Origin: Marinobacter pelagius | Lineage (GTDB): Bacteria > Pseudomonadota > Gammaproteobacteria > Pseudomonadales > Oleiphilaceae | NCBI RefSeq assembly: GCF_003315345.1 | Contig: NZ_QNRO01000001.1 | Location: 310,001-374,000 of the forward strand | DNA length: 64,000 nt | Reading direction: 5' to 3' | Part shown: positions 45,161-54,101 of the stretch, one piece after another | Position numbering within the stretch: the stretch's first letter is position 1 | How the letters are laid out: each line of letters begins with the position of its first letter | Translations under genes and position numbers: made by a program | The notes under the pieces: model-generated | The model's database searches: none | What the model saw: only the letters and a program-made list of their open reading frames with translations | What the model was told of the DNA's origin: nothing

Positions 45161-46231
45161 ATGAGCGATCAACCGATTGTCTTTGAGGAGTGGAAAACCG
45201 CCGACGGTTCCATGATTGCCGTGGCCCGGCTGAACACTCCGAAGAATCTGAACTCACTGTCCATGGACATGATTCACCTGCTCAAGCCCCAGCTCCAGCG
45301 TTGGGCGAAGGATCCGCAGGTGTGTGCCGTCTGGCTCGAGGCCGAGGGCGACAAGGCGTTCTGCGCCGGGGGCGATATCGTCTCCCTGTACCGCAGCATG
45401 ACCGAACCGGGCACTGCCAGTGAGGGCGAGCGGTTCTTCACCGAGGAGTATGAACTCGACTACCAGATCCATACCTTCCCGAAACCCCTGATCTGCTGGG
45501 GCAACGGTATCGTGATGGGCGGCGGTATCGGACTCATGGTCGGCGCCTCCCACCGGGTGGTGACCGAGAACTCGAAAATGGCCATGCCCGAGGTGAATAT
45601 CGGTCTCTATCCCGATGTTGCCGGTGGCTGGTTCCTCAACCGCATGCCGGGGCGCACCGGCCTGTTTCTTGGCCTGACCGGCGCCAGGATCAACGCCTCC
45701 GACGCGTTGTTCGTGGGTATGGCCGACCGTTTCTTGAAGCACAGCCTTAAGGAGCGGGTGATCGAGGCGCTCACAGCCAGTGAGTGGCGCGATGACAGTG
45801 CCCACGCCGTGGTTGGCCGGGTGCTCCGCCAGTACGAGCAGCACAGCCAGGATGCCCTGCCGGAGTCACCGGTTCGGGAGCACTTTGACGAGATCAACAG
45901 AGTGACCGATGCCGACTCCCTGGAGCAGGTGGTTAATCAGCTGACCGAGCTGGGCAGCCGCGAGGACTGGCTGGGTAAGGTCACCAAAGGGCTTGGCAAT
46001 GCCTCGCCCACCTCCCTGGCGCTGGTGTGGCGACACCTGCATGGCTGCCGGCACGACAGCCTGAAGGAAGTGCTGGACAAGGAACTGGTGCTGTCCTGCA
46101 ACTGCCTGAAGAAGGGCGAGTTTGCCGAAGGTATCCGGGCACTGCTGATCGACAAGGATCTGCAGCCCCGTTGGCGCTACGCCTCGCTGGAAGAAATGGA
46201 CAGCGACTGGCTCGACGACTTTTTCAACTGA
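45161..46231 (+). CDS. 3-Hydroxyisobutyryl-CoA hydrolase
   Basis: 356 residues, crotonase fold with the HIBCH features: FCAGGDIVSLY, GNGIVMGGGIGLMVG, MPEVNIGLYPDVAGGWFLNR (Glu and Asp as in HIBCH), and a C-terminal extension of about 100 residues. It releases free 3-hydroxyisobutyrate from its CoA ester, the step before MmsB. ATG at 45161 follows GAGGA; the 12 codons upstream overlap the ECH end. Confidence 0.92.
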   Translation: MSDQPIVFEEWKTADGSMIAVARLNTPKNLNSLSMDMIHLLKPQLQRWAKDPQVCAVWLEAEGDKAFCAGGDIVSLYRSMTEPGTASEGERFFTEEYELDYQIHTFPKPLICWGNGIVMGGGIGLMVGASHRVVTENSKMAMPEVNIGLYPDVAGGWFLNRMPGRTGLFLGLTGARINASDALFVGMADRFLKHSLKERVIEALTASEWRDDSAHAVVGRVLRQYEQHSQDALPESPVREHFDEINRVTDADSLEQVVNQLTELGSREDWLGKVTKGLGNASPTSLALVWRHLHGCRHDSLKEVLDKELVLSCNCLKKGEFAEGIRALLIDKDLQPRWRYASLEEMDSDWLDDFFN

Positions 46232-46295
46232 TTGCCGGATCGGCCGCGGGGAGCCGCGGCCCACTCATCGGAATACAACAACAAGGGGAAGAGAT

Positions 46296-47183
46296 ATGGC
46301 AAAGATTACCTTTATCGGTCTGGGCAACATGGGTGGCCCCATGGCCTCAAACCTGGTCAATGCCGGCCACGACGTAACGGTGTTCGATCTGTCCAAAGCG
46401 GCGGTCGAAGCCCTGGTGGGCGAGGGTGCCAAAACCGCGGACACCGCTGAAGCAGCCGCCCAGGGCGCGGAGTGCGTGATCACCATGCTGCCGGCCGGCA
46501 AGCACGTGGAAGCGGTTTACCTCGGCGACGACGGCCTGCTGGCCAAGCTGCCGGCAGGAACCCTGGTCATCGATTCCTCCACCATCGCGCCGGAAACGGC
46601 CCGTGGTGTTGCCGAAGCGGCTTCTGCAAAGAACCTGGATTTCATTGACGCCCCGGTCTCCGGTGGTGTCGGTGGTGCCAAGGCCGGTACCCTGACCTTC
46701 ATCTGCGGCGGTGAGGAAAGCACCTTCAACCGCGCCAAGCCGATCCTCGAGGCCATGGGCAAGAACATCTTCCACGCAGGCCCCCACGGCTCCGGCCAAG
46801 TCGCCAAAATCTGCAACAACATGCTGCTGGCGATCCTGATGGCCGGTACCAGTGAGGCACTGGCCCTGGGTGTGCGAAACGGCCTGGACCCTGCCGTCCT
46901 CTCCGAGATCATGAAGCAGAGCTCCGGCGGCAACTGGGCCCTGAACGTCTACAACCCCTGGCCGGGTGTCATGGAAGGTGCACCCGCCTCCCGCGACTAC
47001 CAGGGCGGCTTCCTGGTCAACCTGATGACCAAGGACCTGGGCCTCGCCTTCGACAACGCCGTCAAGAACCAGGCTTCCATCCCCATGGGCGCCCTGGCCC
47101 GCAACCTGTTCCAGCTCCACGCCGGACAGGGCAACGGCGAGCTGGATTTCTCCAGTATCCAGCGGCTTTATAAGCCCGAGTGA
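46296..47183 (+). CDS. mmsB: 3-Hydroxyisobutyrate dehydrogenase
   Basis: 295 residues: Rossmann motif GLGNMGGPMASNL, substrate motif DAPVSGGVGGAKAG and catalytic Lys in GSGQVAKICNNM, all as in MmsB/HIBADH. It oxidises 3-hydroxyisobutyrate to methylmalonate semialdehyde with NAD, which MmsA uses. AAGGGGAAGAG precedes the ATG. It ends the valine cluster; the next 326 bases hold palindromic repeats only. Confidence 0.95.
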   Translation: MAKITFIGLGNMGGPMASNLVNAGHDVTVFDLSKAAVEALVGEGAKTADTAEAAAQGAECVITMLPAGKHVEAVYLGDDGLLAKLPAGTLVIDSSTIAPETARGVAEAASAKNLDFIDAPVSGGVGGAKAGTLTFICGGEESTFNRAKPILEAMGKNIFHAGPHGSGQVAKICNNMLLAILMAGTSEALALGVRNGLDPAVLSEIMKQSSGGNWALNVYNPWPGVMEGAPASRDYQGGFLVNLMTKDLGLAFDNAVKNQASIPMGALARNLFQLHAGQGNGELDFSSIQRLYKPE

Positions 47184-47226
47184 TTGGGGAGGGTGAACCG
47201 GTGAAAACGGGGTCAGTCCAGCCTCA

Positions 47227-47256
47227 GGGGTCTGATGAAAACCTTCATCTGACCCC
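47227..47256. repeat. GGGGTC(A/T)GATGAA palindrome 3
   Basis: GGGGTCTGATGAA / TTCATCTGACCCC with one mismatch pair and an AACC loop; flanked by TGAAAAC upstream and AAGTTCACC downstream, flanks similar to those of the copies near 44.3 kb. Confidence 0.8.
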
Positions 47257-47291
47257 AAGTTCACCTTAACCCAAAGCTACCGGGAGAAGTC

Positions 47292-47321
47292 GGGGTCAGA
47301 AGAAAGCGTTCTTCAGACCCC
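47292..47321. repeat. GGGGTCAGAAGAA palindrome 4
   Basis: Thirty bases identical to palindrome 1 at 44255-44284, in the mmsB-vgrG gap. Confidence 0.85.
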
Positions 47322-47338
47322 AAGGCCATGCATGCTCA

Positions 47339-47368
47339 GGGGTCTGATGATCTCGTTCATCTGACCCC
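47339..47368. repeat. GGGGTC(A/T)GATGA palindrome 5
   Basis: GGGGTCTGATGA / TTCATCTGACCCC around a TCTCG loop, 17 bases after palindrome 4. Same family as the others. Confidence 0.8.
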
Positions 47369-47509
47369 ATCTTCAATCCCACCCCCAAACTCTGGATTTT
47401 CTCCAAACACGCTGGTACCTTTCCCAACTTCGCGGGCTCCCCATCAAGGATCCGATGGCACCATCTCCCGCGGATACAACGGACAACCCCATCTTCAAGG
47501 ACTGAAGAC

Positions 47510-49465
47510 ATGCCCCAGGCAAGCGGACTGCAGTTCACCGCCCGTGTCGGTGACTTCCCCTCTGATCATTTCGCCGTGGTCGCCTTTGCGCTGACCGAGA
47601 GCCTCTCCGAGCTGTTCCAGGGCCGACTGGAGCTGGCCAGTACCGACCCCGATGTTTCTGCCGACGCCATGCTGGAACAACCCGTCGACCTGATGGTCTG
47701 GCAGGACGGCCAACCCCTGCGCCGCTTCACCGGCGTGGTCAACGAATTCGCCCGGGGTGATACCGGCCACCGCCGCACCCGATACGAAGTCGTCTTCCAG
47801 CCCCCGCTGTGGCGCCTGGGCCTGATGCACAACAGCCGCATCTTTCAGTCCCAGGGTACCGATACGATCATCCGCACCTTGCTGGAAGAGCGGGGCATCG
47901 TGGAGACGATCTTCGACCTGAAACGTGCCCCCGAGGAACGGGAGTACTGCGTCCAGCACCGGGAAAGCGACCTGGCCTTTATCGAGAGGCTGGCGGCGGA
48001 AGAAGGCTGGCGCTACCGCTACCAGCACGGCAGCGTGGACGGGGAAGAGCGACCCGCTCTGATCTTTGCCGATCATCACGGCGATGCCCCGAAACTGGAG
48101 TCGGCAACTTACAATAGCCAAGCCGGGGGCAGCATCCGGCAGCCGTGCATCTTCCGCTTCCAATACCAGGAGCGGGTCCGCGCCGCCTCGGTGGCCCTCA
48201 AGGACTACACCTTCAAAAATCCCGCCTACGCCCTGATGCACGAACAGGGCGCGGCTAACCTGAACCACCGCGAAGACTACCAGCACTACGACTACCCCGG
48301 CCGCTACAAAACCGATGCCAGTGGCCAGCCCTTCACCCGGGCCCGCCTGGACGCCCTGAGAAACGATGCCTCCACCGGCCATGGCGAAAGCAACCGACCG
48401 GATTTCACCCCCGGCGCCAGACTCCCGCTCACTGACCACGACAACGAAGCCCTGAACCGGGAGTGGTTAATCACCGCCGTCACCCACACCGGCAAGCAAC
48501 CCCAGGCCCTGGAAGAGGAGAGCGGCCAGCAACCGACCACTTACCACAACTTTTTCAACGTGGTTCCGGCGGACAGAACCTGGCGACCGAGGAGCACGCA
48601 CAAACCTCTCATGGATGGCCCCCAGATCGCCATCGTCACCGGCCCGGAGGGCGAGGAAATCCACTGCGACGAACACGGCCGGGTGAAGGTCCGGTTGCCG
48701 TGGGATCGGCGCCTGCGGCCAAGCGAGGTAGAGAGCGGGAAGAACGACGAACACAGCAGTGCCTGGTTAAGAGTCAGCCAAGGCTGGGCCGGCGGCCAAT
48801 ATGGTTTCATGGCTCTGCCGAGGATCGGCCACGAAGTGATCGTCAGCTTCCTGGACGGCGATCCGGACCAGCCGATCATCACCGGCCGAACCTACCACGC
48901 CACCAATCAGCCACCGTACGAGCTACCGGCGCATAAGACCCGCACCACCCTGAAAACCAAGACCCACAAGGGCGAGGGAAGCAACGAACTGCGCTTTGAG
49001 GACGAGGCTGGAGAAGAGCAGATCTACATTCACGCCCAGAAAGACCTGGACCTGCTCACCGAGCACAATCGTACCGAGGTCATCAAGAACGACAGTCACC
49101 GTACAGTCGGCAACAATCACTTCAGCCATATTAAAGGCGACAGCCATCTCACGGTGAACGGTGAATTCCGGGAAAGTTTCGGTGCCGACTACTGCCTGAC
49201 CACCAACGGCAATCACTACAGCAAACAGGGCGGAAATCAGCTGGTGGAGGTGGGCACCGAGATTCACCACAAGGCCGGGCTGAAAATCATCATCGAGGCC
49301 GGAGCCGAAGTCACTCTCAAGGCCGGCGGCAGTTTTGTGAAGGTAGACCCAGGTGGTGTCACCGTCTCGGGCCCCCTGGTACGGATGAATTCCGGGGGTG
49401 CACCGGGCAGCGGCACCACTGTTGAGGCCCGATCACCGGATTTGCCGGAACAGGTCAGAACGTGA
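47510..49465 (+). CDS. vgrG: Type VI secretion spike protein VgrG (orphan)
   Basis: 651 residues, full VgrG: gp27-like part (FTARVGDFPSDHFAVVAFALTE; IIRTLLEERGI; EYCVQHRESDLAFIERLAAEEGW), gp5 OB-fold (IVTGPEGEEIHCDEHGRVKVRLPWD; RVSQGWAGGQYG; GHEVIVSFLDGDPDQPI) and the beta-prism tail (VGTEIHHKAGLKIIIEAGAEVTLKAGG). There is no C-terminal effector domain and no adaptor, effector or immunity gene next to it; the next gene encodes an oxidoreductase. It would sit at the T6SS tip in place of other VgrGs. Start ATG follows AAGGACTGAAGAC. Confidence 0.95.
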   Translation: MPQASGLQFTARVGDFPSDHFAVVAFALTESLSELFQGRLELASTDPDVSADAMLEQPVDLMVWQDGQPLRRFTGVVNEFARGDTGHRRTRYEVVFQPPLWRLGLMHNSRIFQSQGTDTIIRTLLEERGIVETIFDLKRAPEEREYCVQHRESDLAFIERLAAEEGWRYRYQHGSVDGEERPALIFADHHGDAPKLESATYNSQAGGSIRQPCIFRFQYQERVRAASVALKDYTFKNPAYALMHEQGAANLNHREDYQHYDYPGRYKTDASGQPFTRARLDALRNDASTGHGESNRPDFTPGARLPLTDHDNEALNREWLITAVTHTGKQPQALEEESGQQPTTYHNFFNVVPADRTWRPRSTHKPLMDGPQIAIVTGPEGEEIHCDEHGRVKVRLPWDRRLRPSEVESGKNDEHSSAWLRVSQGWAGGQYGFMALPRIGHEVIVSFLDGDPDQPIITGRTYHATNQPPYELPAHKTRTTLKTKTHKGEGSNELRFEDEAGEEQIYIHAQKDLDLLTEHNRTEVIKNDSHRTVGNNHFSHIKGDSHLTVNGEFRESFGADYCLTTNGNHYSKQGGNQLVEVGTEIHHKAGLKIIIEAGAEVTLKAGGSFVKVDPGGVTVSGPLVRMNSGGAPGSGTTVEARSPDLPEQVRT

Positions 49466-49605
49466 AACGCATCGTTATCTGGGGGTAGTGATTTCCGTCT
49501 AAAGGCAAATAATGGATACCCGCAACACTCCCTGACACGCCCGGGAATCTCACCTATCCTGACTGGATACCCCAAATTCAGCAGACCAGGGAGGATTCCC
49601 CATCC

Positions 49606-50748
49606 ATGATCCCGAACACCATGAAAGCCATGGTTCTTACCGGTCACGGTGATATCGACAAGCTCGAATACCACGACGTTGCCACCCCTCAACCGGGACC
49701 GGGCCAGGTCCTGGTCCGGGTGACGGCAACCGCCAAGAACAACACCGATCGCAAGGCGAGGGAGGGGCTCTATCCCACCAAAAAGGGCGAGATGACCTCC
49801 TTCAAGATGGGTGGCAAGCCAACCCTGACCTTTCCCCGTATCCAGGGCGCCGATATTGCCGGTCGGGTAGTCGCTGTCGGTGATGGGGTTGATGAGAATC
49901 GCATCGGAGAGCGCGGGCTGCTGGATTTCAACATCTATGCCGATGGTAGACGGGACATCAACCTCACTCCGGACTACTACGGCCATGGCGCGGACGGCGG
50001 TTTTGCCGAATACGTCGCATTGCCCTCCGATCAGTTCCATCACATTCCGAATTCTGAGTTGTCCGATGCGGAGCTGGCGGCCATGGGCATGTGTTCCTAC
50101 CAGACCGCCATGCACATGCTGACCTCGGCCAATATCCGGGCAGGGGAGCGGGTGCTGGTCACCGGCGCCAGCGGCGGCGTAGGTACTGCGCTGATCCAGT
50201 TGTGCCGCATCATGGGGGCGATCCCCTATGCTCTCAGCAAGATGGACAAGGCGGACGCGCTAATGGCCCTGGGTGCCGAAGCCGTGCTGGATCGCTCGAA
50301 CATGGACAGCTTCGAGGAGCGGGTGAAGGAGCAGACCGGAGGCAAGCCCATTGATGCGGTCATGGACCTGGTGGGCGGCGAGATGACCGATCGCTTCATC
50401 GACACCATGATCTTCGATATGAATGCCCGCGCCACCTACCCGCGGCTGAGCATTGCCGGCGCCAGCGGCGGTAACATCAGCGAAATACTCTGGACGCGCA
50501 TCTATCTCTACCAGGTGCAGATTTTCGGTGTCTCCCACGGCACCCGGGAGGAGGCGGAACAGCTAATGGCCTGGATCCGGGGCGGCCAGCTCAAACCGGT
50601 TCTGCACGGAGCCTTCCGGCTCTCGGATCTGCATCGGGCTGAGGAGTACTTTGTTAACCGGGGCAGTAATTATCTCGGCAAGATCGTGATCGTTCCCGAC
50701 GCCCAGTGGGAAGAACACGGTAAACCCTACGCCCTGGAGAACGCCTGA
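49606..50748 (+). CDS. Quinone oxidoreductase-like / MDR-family alcohol dehydrogenase
   Basis: 380 residues of the medium-chain dehydrogenase/reductase fold: GroES-like N-terminal part and cofactor site TGASGGVGTALIQLC. The zinc ligands of classical alcohol dehydrogenases are not in the usual Cys/His pattern, so a zinc-free quinone-oxidoreductase type is more likely. GGGAGG precedes the ATG. Its stop shares one base with the start of the proline-racemase-like gene (TGATG), so the two proteins should work in one pathway. Confidence 0.83.
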   Translation: MIPNTMKAMVLTGHGDIDKLEYHDVATPQPGPGQVLVRVTATAKNNTDRKAREGLYPTKKGEMTSFKMGGKPTLTFPRIQGADIAGRVVAVGDGVDENRIGERGLLDFNIYADGRRDINLTPDYYGHGADGGFAEYVALPSDQFHHIPNSELSDAELAAMGMCSYQTAMHMLTSANIRAGERVLVTGASGGVGTALIQLCRIMGAIPYALSKMDKADALMALGAEAVLDRSNMDSFEERVKEQTGGKPIDAVMDLVGGEMTDRFIDTMIFDMNARATYPRLSIAGASGGNISEILWTRIYLYQVQIFGVSHGTREEAEQLMAWIRGGQLKPVLHGAFRLSDLHRAEEYFVNRGSNYLGKIVIVPDAQWEEHGKPYALENA

Positions 50749-51809
50749 TGAAGCCGGAGCTGACCATTCAGTTGATCGATACCCATGCCGGCGGCGACGT
50801 CAGCCGGATCGTGACCGGCGGCATTGACCTGTTGCCCGGCGACACCGTGCGTGCCCAGATGGAGTACCTGCGGGATGACGCCGACGGCCTCCGGAAACTG
50901 CTGCTCGAGGAGCCCTACGGTATTCCGGAAATGTCGGTGGACCTGCTGGTGCCGGCCACGGATCCGCGTGCGGCAGCCGGTTACATCATCATGGAGGTGA
51001 TGGGTTACCCGATCTATTCCGGTTCCAACACCATCTGCACCGCCACCGCCGTGCTCGAAGCCGGTATCGTGCCCAAGCAGGAGGGCAAGCAGAGCTTCAT
51101 GCTGGAGTCGCCGGCCGGACTGGTTCAGATCGAGGCCACTGTGCATGACGGCGTGGTCGAAGCAATCACCTGCGAGGGGCTGCCCAGCTATATTCACACC
51201 TACAAAGCCAGCATTGAAGTGCCTTCTCTGGGCAATGTGACCTACAGTGTCGCCTACAGTGGTGGCTTCTACGCCTTGGTGGATGCGAAAGAGCTGGGCT
51301 TCGATCTGACCCTGGACGAAGAGCGGAAACTGGCGGAAACCGCCCATGCCATCGTTGAGGCCATCCAGGCGGAGCGGGGTTTCTCCCATTACACCCTGGG
51401 TGATGTCGGCCCGCTGCCGTTCCTGCACTTCATGGGGCCGGAGGAGCACGTTGCGGAGGGTTATTACCGGTCTCGCTCGGCTACCTATGTGCATCCCGGG
51501 GTCATCTGTCGCAGCACCACGGGCACCGGCACCTCGGCCCGCCTGGCACTGATGAATTACGAAGGCAGGATCCGCCCTGGCGACAAGCTGGAGACTGTCT
51601 CCCTGAGGGAAACCGGCTTTATCGGCGAGTTCACCTCGGTGGAAACCGAGGGCGAGTACCAGGTAGTGAAAAACAGCATTACCGGCAAGGGCTACGTGAT
51701 CGCCCGCTCCGATATCGTGGTGAACTGCGATGACCCGATGGTGGACTGTGACGGCCTCCATCATATCCTTTCAGCCCGCCATAAAGGTGATATTACGCCA
51801 AAGTCCTGA
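50748..51809 (+). CDS. Proline racemase-family protein with non-Cys active site
   Basis: 353 residues of the proline racemase fold (two similar halves; DTHAGGDVSRIVTGG at the start, VHPGVICRSTTGTGTSARLAL in the second half). Members interconvert or dehydrate hydroxyprolines using two acid/base residues, normally Cys/Cys, Ser/Cys or Cys/Thr. Here the first position, normally in MCGHGT, reads SGSNT (Ser) and the second, normally RSPCGTGT, reads RSTTGTGT (Thr), so no catalytic cysteine remains. Translation is coupled to the upstream MDR enzyme. Substrate not assignable; a lyase/dehydratase is more likely than a racemase. Confidence 0.85.
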   Translation: MKPELTIQLIDTHAGGDVSRIVTGGIDLLPGDTVRAQMEYLRDDADGLRKLLLEEPYGIPEMSVDLLVPATDPRAAAGYIIMEVMGYPIYSGSNTICTATAVLEAGIVPKQEGKQSFMLESPAGLVQIEATVHDGVVEAITCEGLPSYIHTYKASIEVPSLGNVTYSVAYSGGFYALVDAKELGFDLTLDEERKLAETAHAIVEAIQAERGFSHYTLGDVGPLPFLHFMGPEEHVAEGYYRSRSATYVHPGVICRSTTGTGTSARLALMNYEGRIRPGDKLETVSLRETGFIGEFTSVETEGEYQVVKNSITGKGYVIARSDIVVNCDDPMVDCDGLHHILSARHKGDITPKS

Positions 51810-51817
51810 TCTACCGG

Positions 51818-51856
51818 CCCGTTTGCGGATGACGTGATAAAACGACCGCAAACGGG
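51818..51856 (+). terminator. Hairpin after the proline racemase-like gene
   Basis: CCCGTTTGCGG / CCGCAAACGGG, an 11-bp perfect stem with a 17-base loop, just past the stop codon. No U-run follows; it may still end or protect the transcript. Confidence 0.5.
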
Positions 51857-51874
51857 CGGGCTATTAGTCTAAGG

Positions 51875-51906
51875 TTTACCTTTACGTAAAGTGAAGCCTG
51901 TGCTAA
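51875..51906 (+). promoter_or_regulatory. Candidate MerR-type promoter of the acyl-CoA synthetase gene
   Basis: TTTACC (-35-like, 51875-51880), then palindrome CTTTACGTAAAG (51880-51891), then TGCTAA (51901-51906) with a 20-base spacer. A palindrome inside an over-long spacer is typical of MerR-family activators; LiuR, which controls branched-chain acid use, is the natural candidate by pathway (inference). Confidence 0.45.
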
Positions 51907-51951
51907 ACCTTGGGCCTGTGCAGTCAAAGATAAAAACAACAGGAGTTCACG

Positions 51952-53601
51952 ATGAGCCTTCCGAAATACACCGATGTGTACAACAACTTTGATGCAGCCG
52001 CTCTGGAAGCGGACATCCTGGACGGACGTCTTGATAGCGGCTTGAACGTATGCCACGAGATCTGCGACAAGTGGGCCACCGACCCCCAGAAGGTCGCCCT
52101 GTTCTACGAAACTGCAGACGGTGGTGATGGCACCCTGACGTTTGCGGAGCTCAAGGCCGCCTCCGCCCGCTTTGCCAACTATCTGAAATCCCGGGGAATC
52201 GGCAAGGGTGACCGGGTTGCCGGCCTGTTGCCCCGAGGCCCGGAACTGCTGATTGTTATTGCCGGTGCCCTCCGGGCTGGCGCGGTCTACCAGCCGCTGT
52301 TTACCGCGTTTGGCTCGGGCGCCATCGAGTATCGCCTCGAGCGTGCAGGCACCAAGCTTGTTGTCACTGACCCTGCCAACTACCCGAAGCTCACCGAAGT
52401 GAAGAACTGTGCCCCGGTGCTGTGCGTTAATGCCAGTGAGACCGGCGCCGATGTCCAGGATTTCGAGGAAACTCTGGCACAGCAGTCCGACCAGTTCGAG
52501 CCGGTGATGATCAAGGGTTCCGATCCGTTCCTGCAGATGTTCACCTCCGGCACCGTCGGCAAGGCGAAAGGTGTTGCGGTGCCCGCGAAGGCACTGCTCG
52601 CGTTTTACGTTTACATGAAGTACGCCATCGACCTGCGTGATGACGATGTGTTCTGGAACGTGGCCGATCCGGGCTGGGCCTACGGTCTTTACTACGCGGT
52701 GGTCGGCCCGCTGATGATGGGCCACGCCACCCACTTCAACCCCGGTGCCTTCACCCCCGAATCCACCTACGACATGATCCGCAAGTACAAGATCACCAAC
52801 CTGGCGGCGGCTCCCACGGCCTATCGCCTGCTCAAGGCCAACGATCAGGTGCTGCCGGAAGGCGAGAACCTGGGACTGCGCGTGTGCAGCAGCGCCGGTG
52901 AACCTTTGAATCCGGAGGTGGTCAACTGGATCAAGAATCGTCATTTCTGCCCGGTCAAGGACCATTATGGCCAGACCGAGACCGGCATGACCTGCTGCAA
53001 CTTCCATGGTCTGGAGCATCCGGTGCGCGAAGGCTCCATGGGTTATTCCTCACCGGGCCACAAGGTGGTTGCGCTGAACGAGAAGAACGAGGAAGTAGGC
53101 GAGGGCGAGATCGGCCAGCTGGCTGTGGATGTGAAAGCATCTCCGCTGTTCCACTTTGATGGCTACACCTGGGGTGAGAAAGATCCGTTTGTGAACGGTT
53201 ACTACCTCACCGGTGACATGGTGATCTGCCACGGTGACGGCAGCTTCTCCTTCAGTGGTCGTGATGACGACATCATTACCACCGCCGGTTACCGGGTTGG
53301 CCCCGCCGACGTGGAGAGCACTCTGCTTGAGCACGCCGCCGTCGCCGAATCGGGTGTGGTGGCGAAGCCGGATGAGAAACGGGGTGCTATTATCAAGGCT
53401 TACGTGGTCATCAAGAGTGGTCAGGAGCCGGCTGATGACCAGGCCCTGAAGGACGAGCTCCAGGAACTGGTCCGTCGTCGCCTGTCCACCCACGCCTTCC
53501 CGCGGGAGATCGAGTTCGTGGATGAGCTGCCGAAGACCCCGAGCGGCAAGATCCAGCGATTCGTACTCCGTAACCGTGCCAAGGACGAAGTCGACGCATG
53601 A
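51952..53601 (+). CDS. Acyl-CoA synthetase (AMP-forming)
   Basis: 549 residues of the ANL superfamily: P-loop FTSGTVGKAKGV, YGQTETG, YLTGD, and C-terminal PKTPSGKIQR with the adenylation Lys. It activates a carboxylic acid to its acyl-CoA with ATP. Length and the WNVADPGWAYGLYY segment resemble acetyl/propionyl- and medium-chain (ACSM-like) synthetases. AGGAG precedes the ATG. Overlaps the thioesterase gene by four bases and leads into liv-type transport genes, which implies the substrate may be imported by them. Confidence 0.9.
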   Translation: MSLPKYTDVYNNFDAAALEADILDGRLDSGLNVCHEICDKWATDPQKVALFYETADGGDGTLTFAELKAASARFANYLKSRGIGKGDRVAGLLPRGPELLIVIAGALRAGAVYQPLFTAFGSGAIEYRLERAGTKLVVTDPANYPKLTEVKNCAPVLCVNASETGADVQDFEETLAQQSDQFEPVMIKGSDPFLQMFTSGTVGKAKGVAVPAKALLAFYVYMKYAIDLRDDDVFWNVADPGWAYGLYYAVVGPLMMGHATHFNPGAFTPESTYDMIRKYKITNLAAAPTAYRLLKANDQVLPEGENLGLRVCSSAGEPLNPEVVNWIKNRHFCPVKDHYGQTETGMTCCNFHGLEHPVREGSMGYSSPGHKVVALNEKNEEVGEGEIGQLAVDVKASPLFHFDGYTWGEKDPFVNGYYLTGDMVICHGDGSFSFSGRDDDIITTAGYRVGPADVESTLLEHAAVAESGVVAKPDEKRGAIIKAYVVIKSGQEPADDQALKDELQELVRRRLSTHAFPREIEFVDELPKTPSGKIQRFVLRNRAKDEVDA

Positions 53602-54023
53602 TCATCACCTTCGAAGAGCTTCAGGCGTTCCTCGAGGAGCAGTTTCCGCAGGGTGAGGCATTCGGCACCCTGCAGAAGCTCGGGGACGGCTGGGCCGAGA
53701 TGCGCCTGGAGGTGGACGAGGAGCACCTGCGGCCCGGAGGCACTGTCTCCGGGCCTGCGATGATGGGGCTGGCGGACGTAACCATGTACGCCGCCCTGCT
53801 CAGCAAGATCGGGTTGGTGCCCCTCGCGGTGACTACCAACCTGAACATCAACTTCCTCAGGAAGCCGGCGGCCCATGCCGCCATCTGGGCCCGCGCCAAC
53901 CTTTTGAAGGTGGGGCGGACCATGGGTGTCGGGGAAGTGTTTGTCTATTCCGAGGGGGTGGAGGAGCCGGTGGCGCATTCCACCATGACCTATTCGATTC
54001 CCCCGGAAAAATACAGAAATTAG
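53598..54023 (+). CDS. PaaI-family hot-dog thioesterase
   Basis: 141 residues with the hot-dog fold signature GGTVSGPAMMGLADVTMYAAL and VTTNLNINFLRKP. PaaI-type enzymes hydrolyse acyl-CoAs, often to rescue CoA from dead-end products. Its ATG overlaps the end of the acyl-CoA synthetase gene (ATGA), so the two are translated together. The position hints that it balances CoA during activation of the imported acid. Confidence 0.88.
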   Translation: MIITFEELQAFLEEQFPQGEAFGTLQKLGDGWAEMRLEVDEEHLRPGGTVSGPAMMGLADVTMYAALLSKIGLVPLAVTTNLNINFLRKPAAHAAIWARANLLKVGRTMGVGEVFVYSEGVEEPVAHSTMTYSIPPEKYRN

Positions 54024-54026
54024 GTA

Positions 54027-54056
54027 TTGACGTTTACGTATACGTCAATCTACTCT
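54027..54056 (+). promoter_or_regulatory. Candidate MerR-type promoter of livG
   Basis: TTGACG (-35, 54027-54032) is part of the near-palindrome TTGACGTTTACGTATACGTCAA (54027-54048; ends TTGACGT/ACGTCAA exact); TACTCT follows after an 18-base spacer. It shares TTTACGTA with the site before the acyl-CoA synthetase gene, suggesting one regulator (LiuR-like, by inference) for both units. Confidence 0.5.
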
Positions 54057-54101
54057 GTAGTTAATTCAGAAGTACAACAATAACAAAGGGTATAGTGGCT
54101 C

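Larger units (their letters stand above)
47184..47509. other. Non-coding repeat-rich gap before vgrG
   Basis: 326 bases with three copies of the GGGGTCAGA palindrome family in the first 190 bases and no supported gene. The last 110 bases before vgrG are C-rich and may hold its promoter; I see no clear -35/-10 pair. Confidence 0.7.

Noticed and set aside
47510..48439. Minus-strand open frame opposite vgrG
   Set aside because: No domain and no ribosome site; VgrG on the plus strand is unambiguous.
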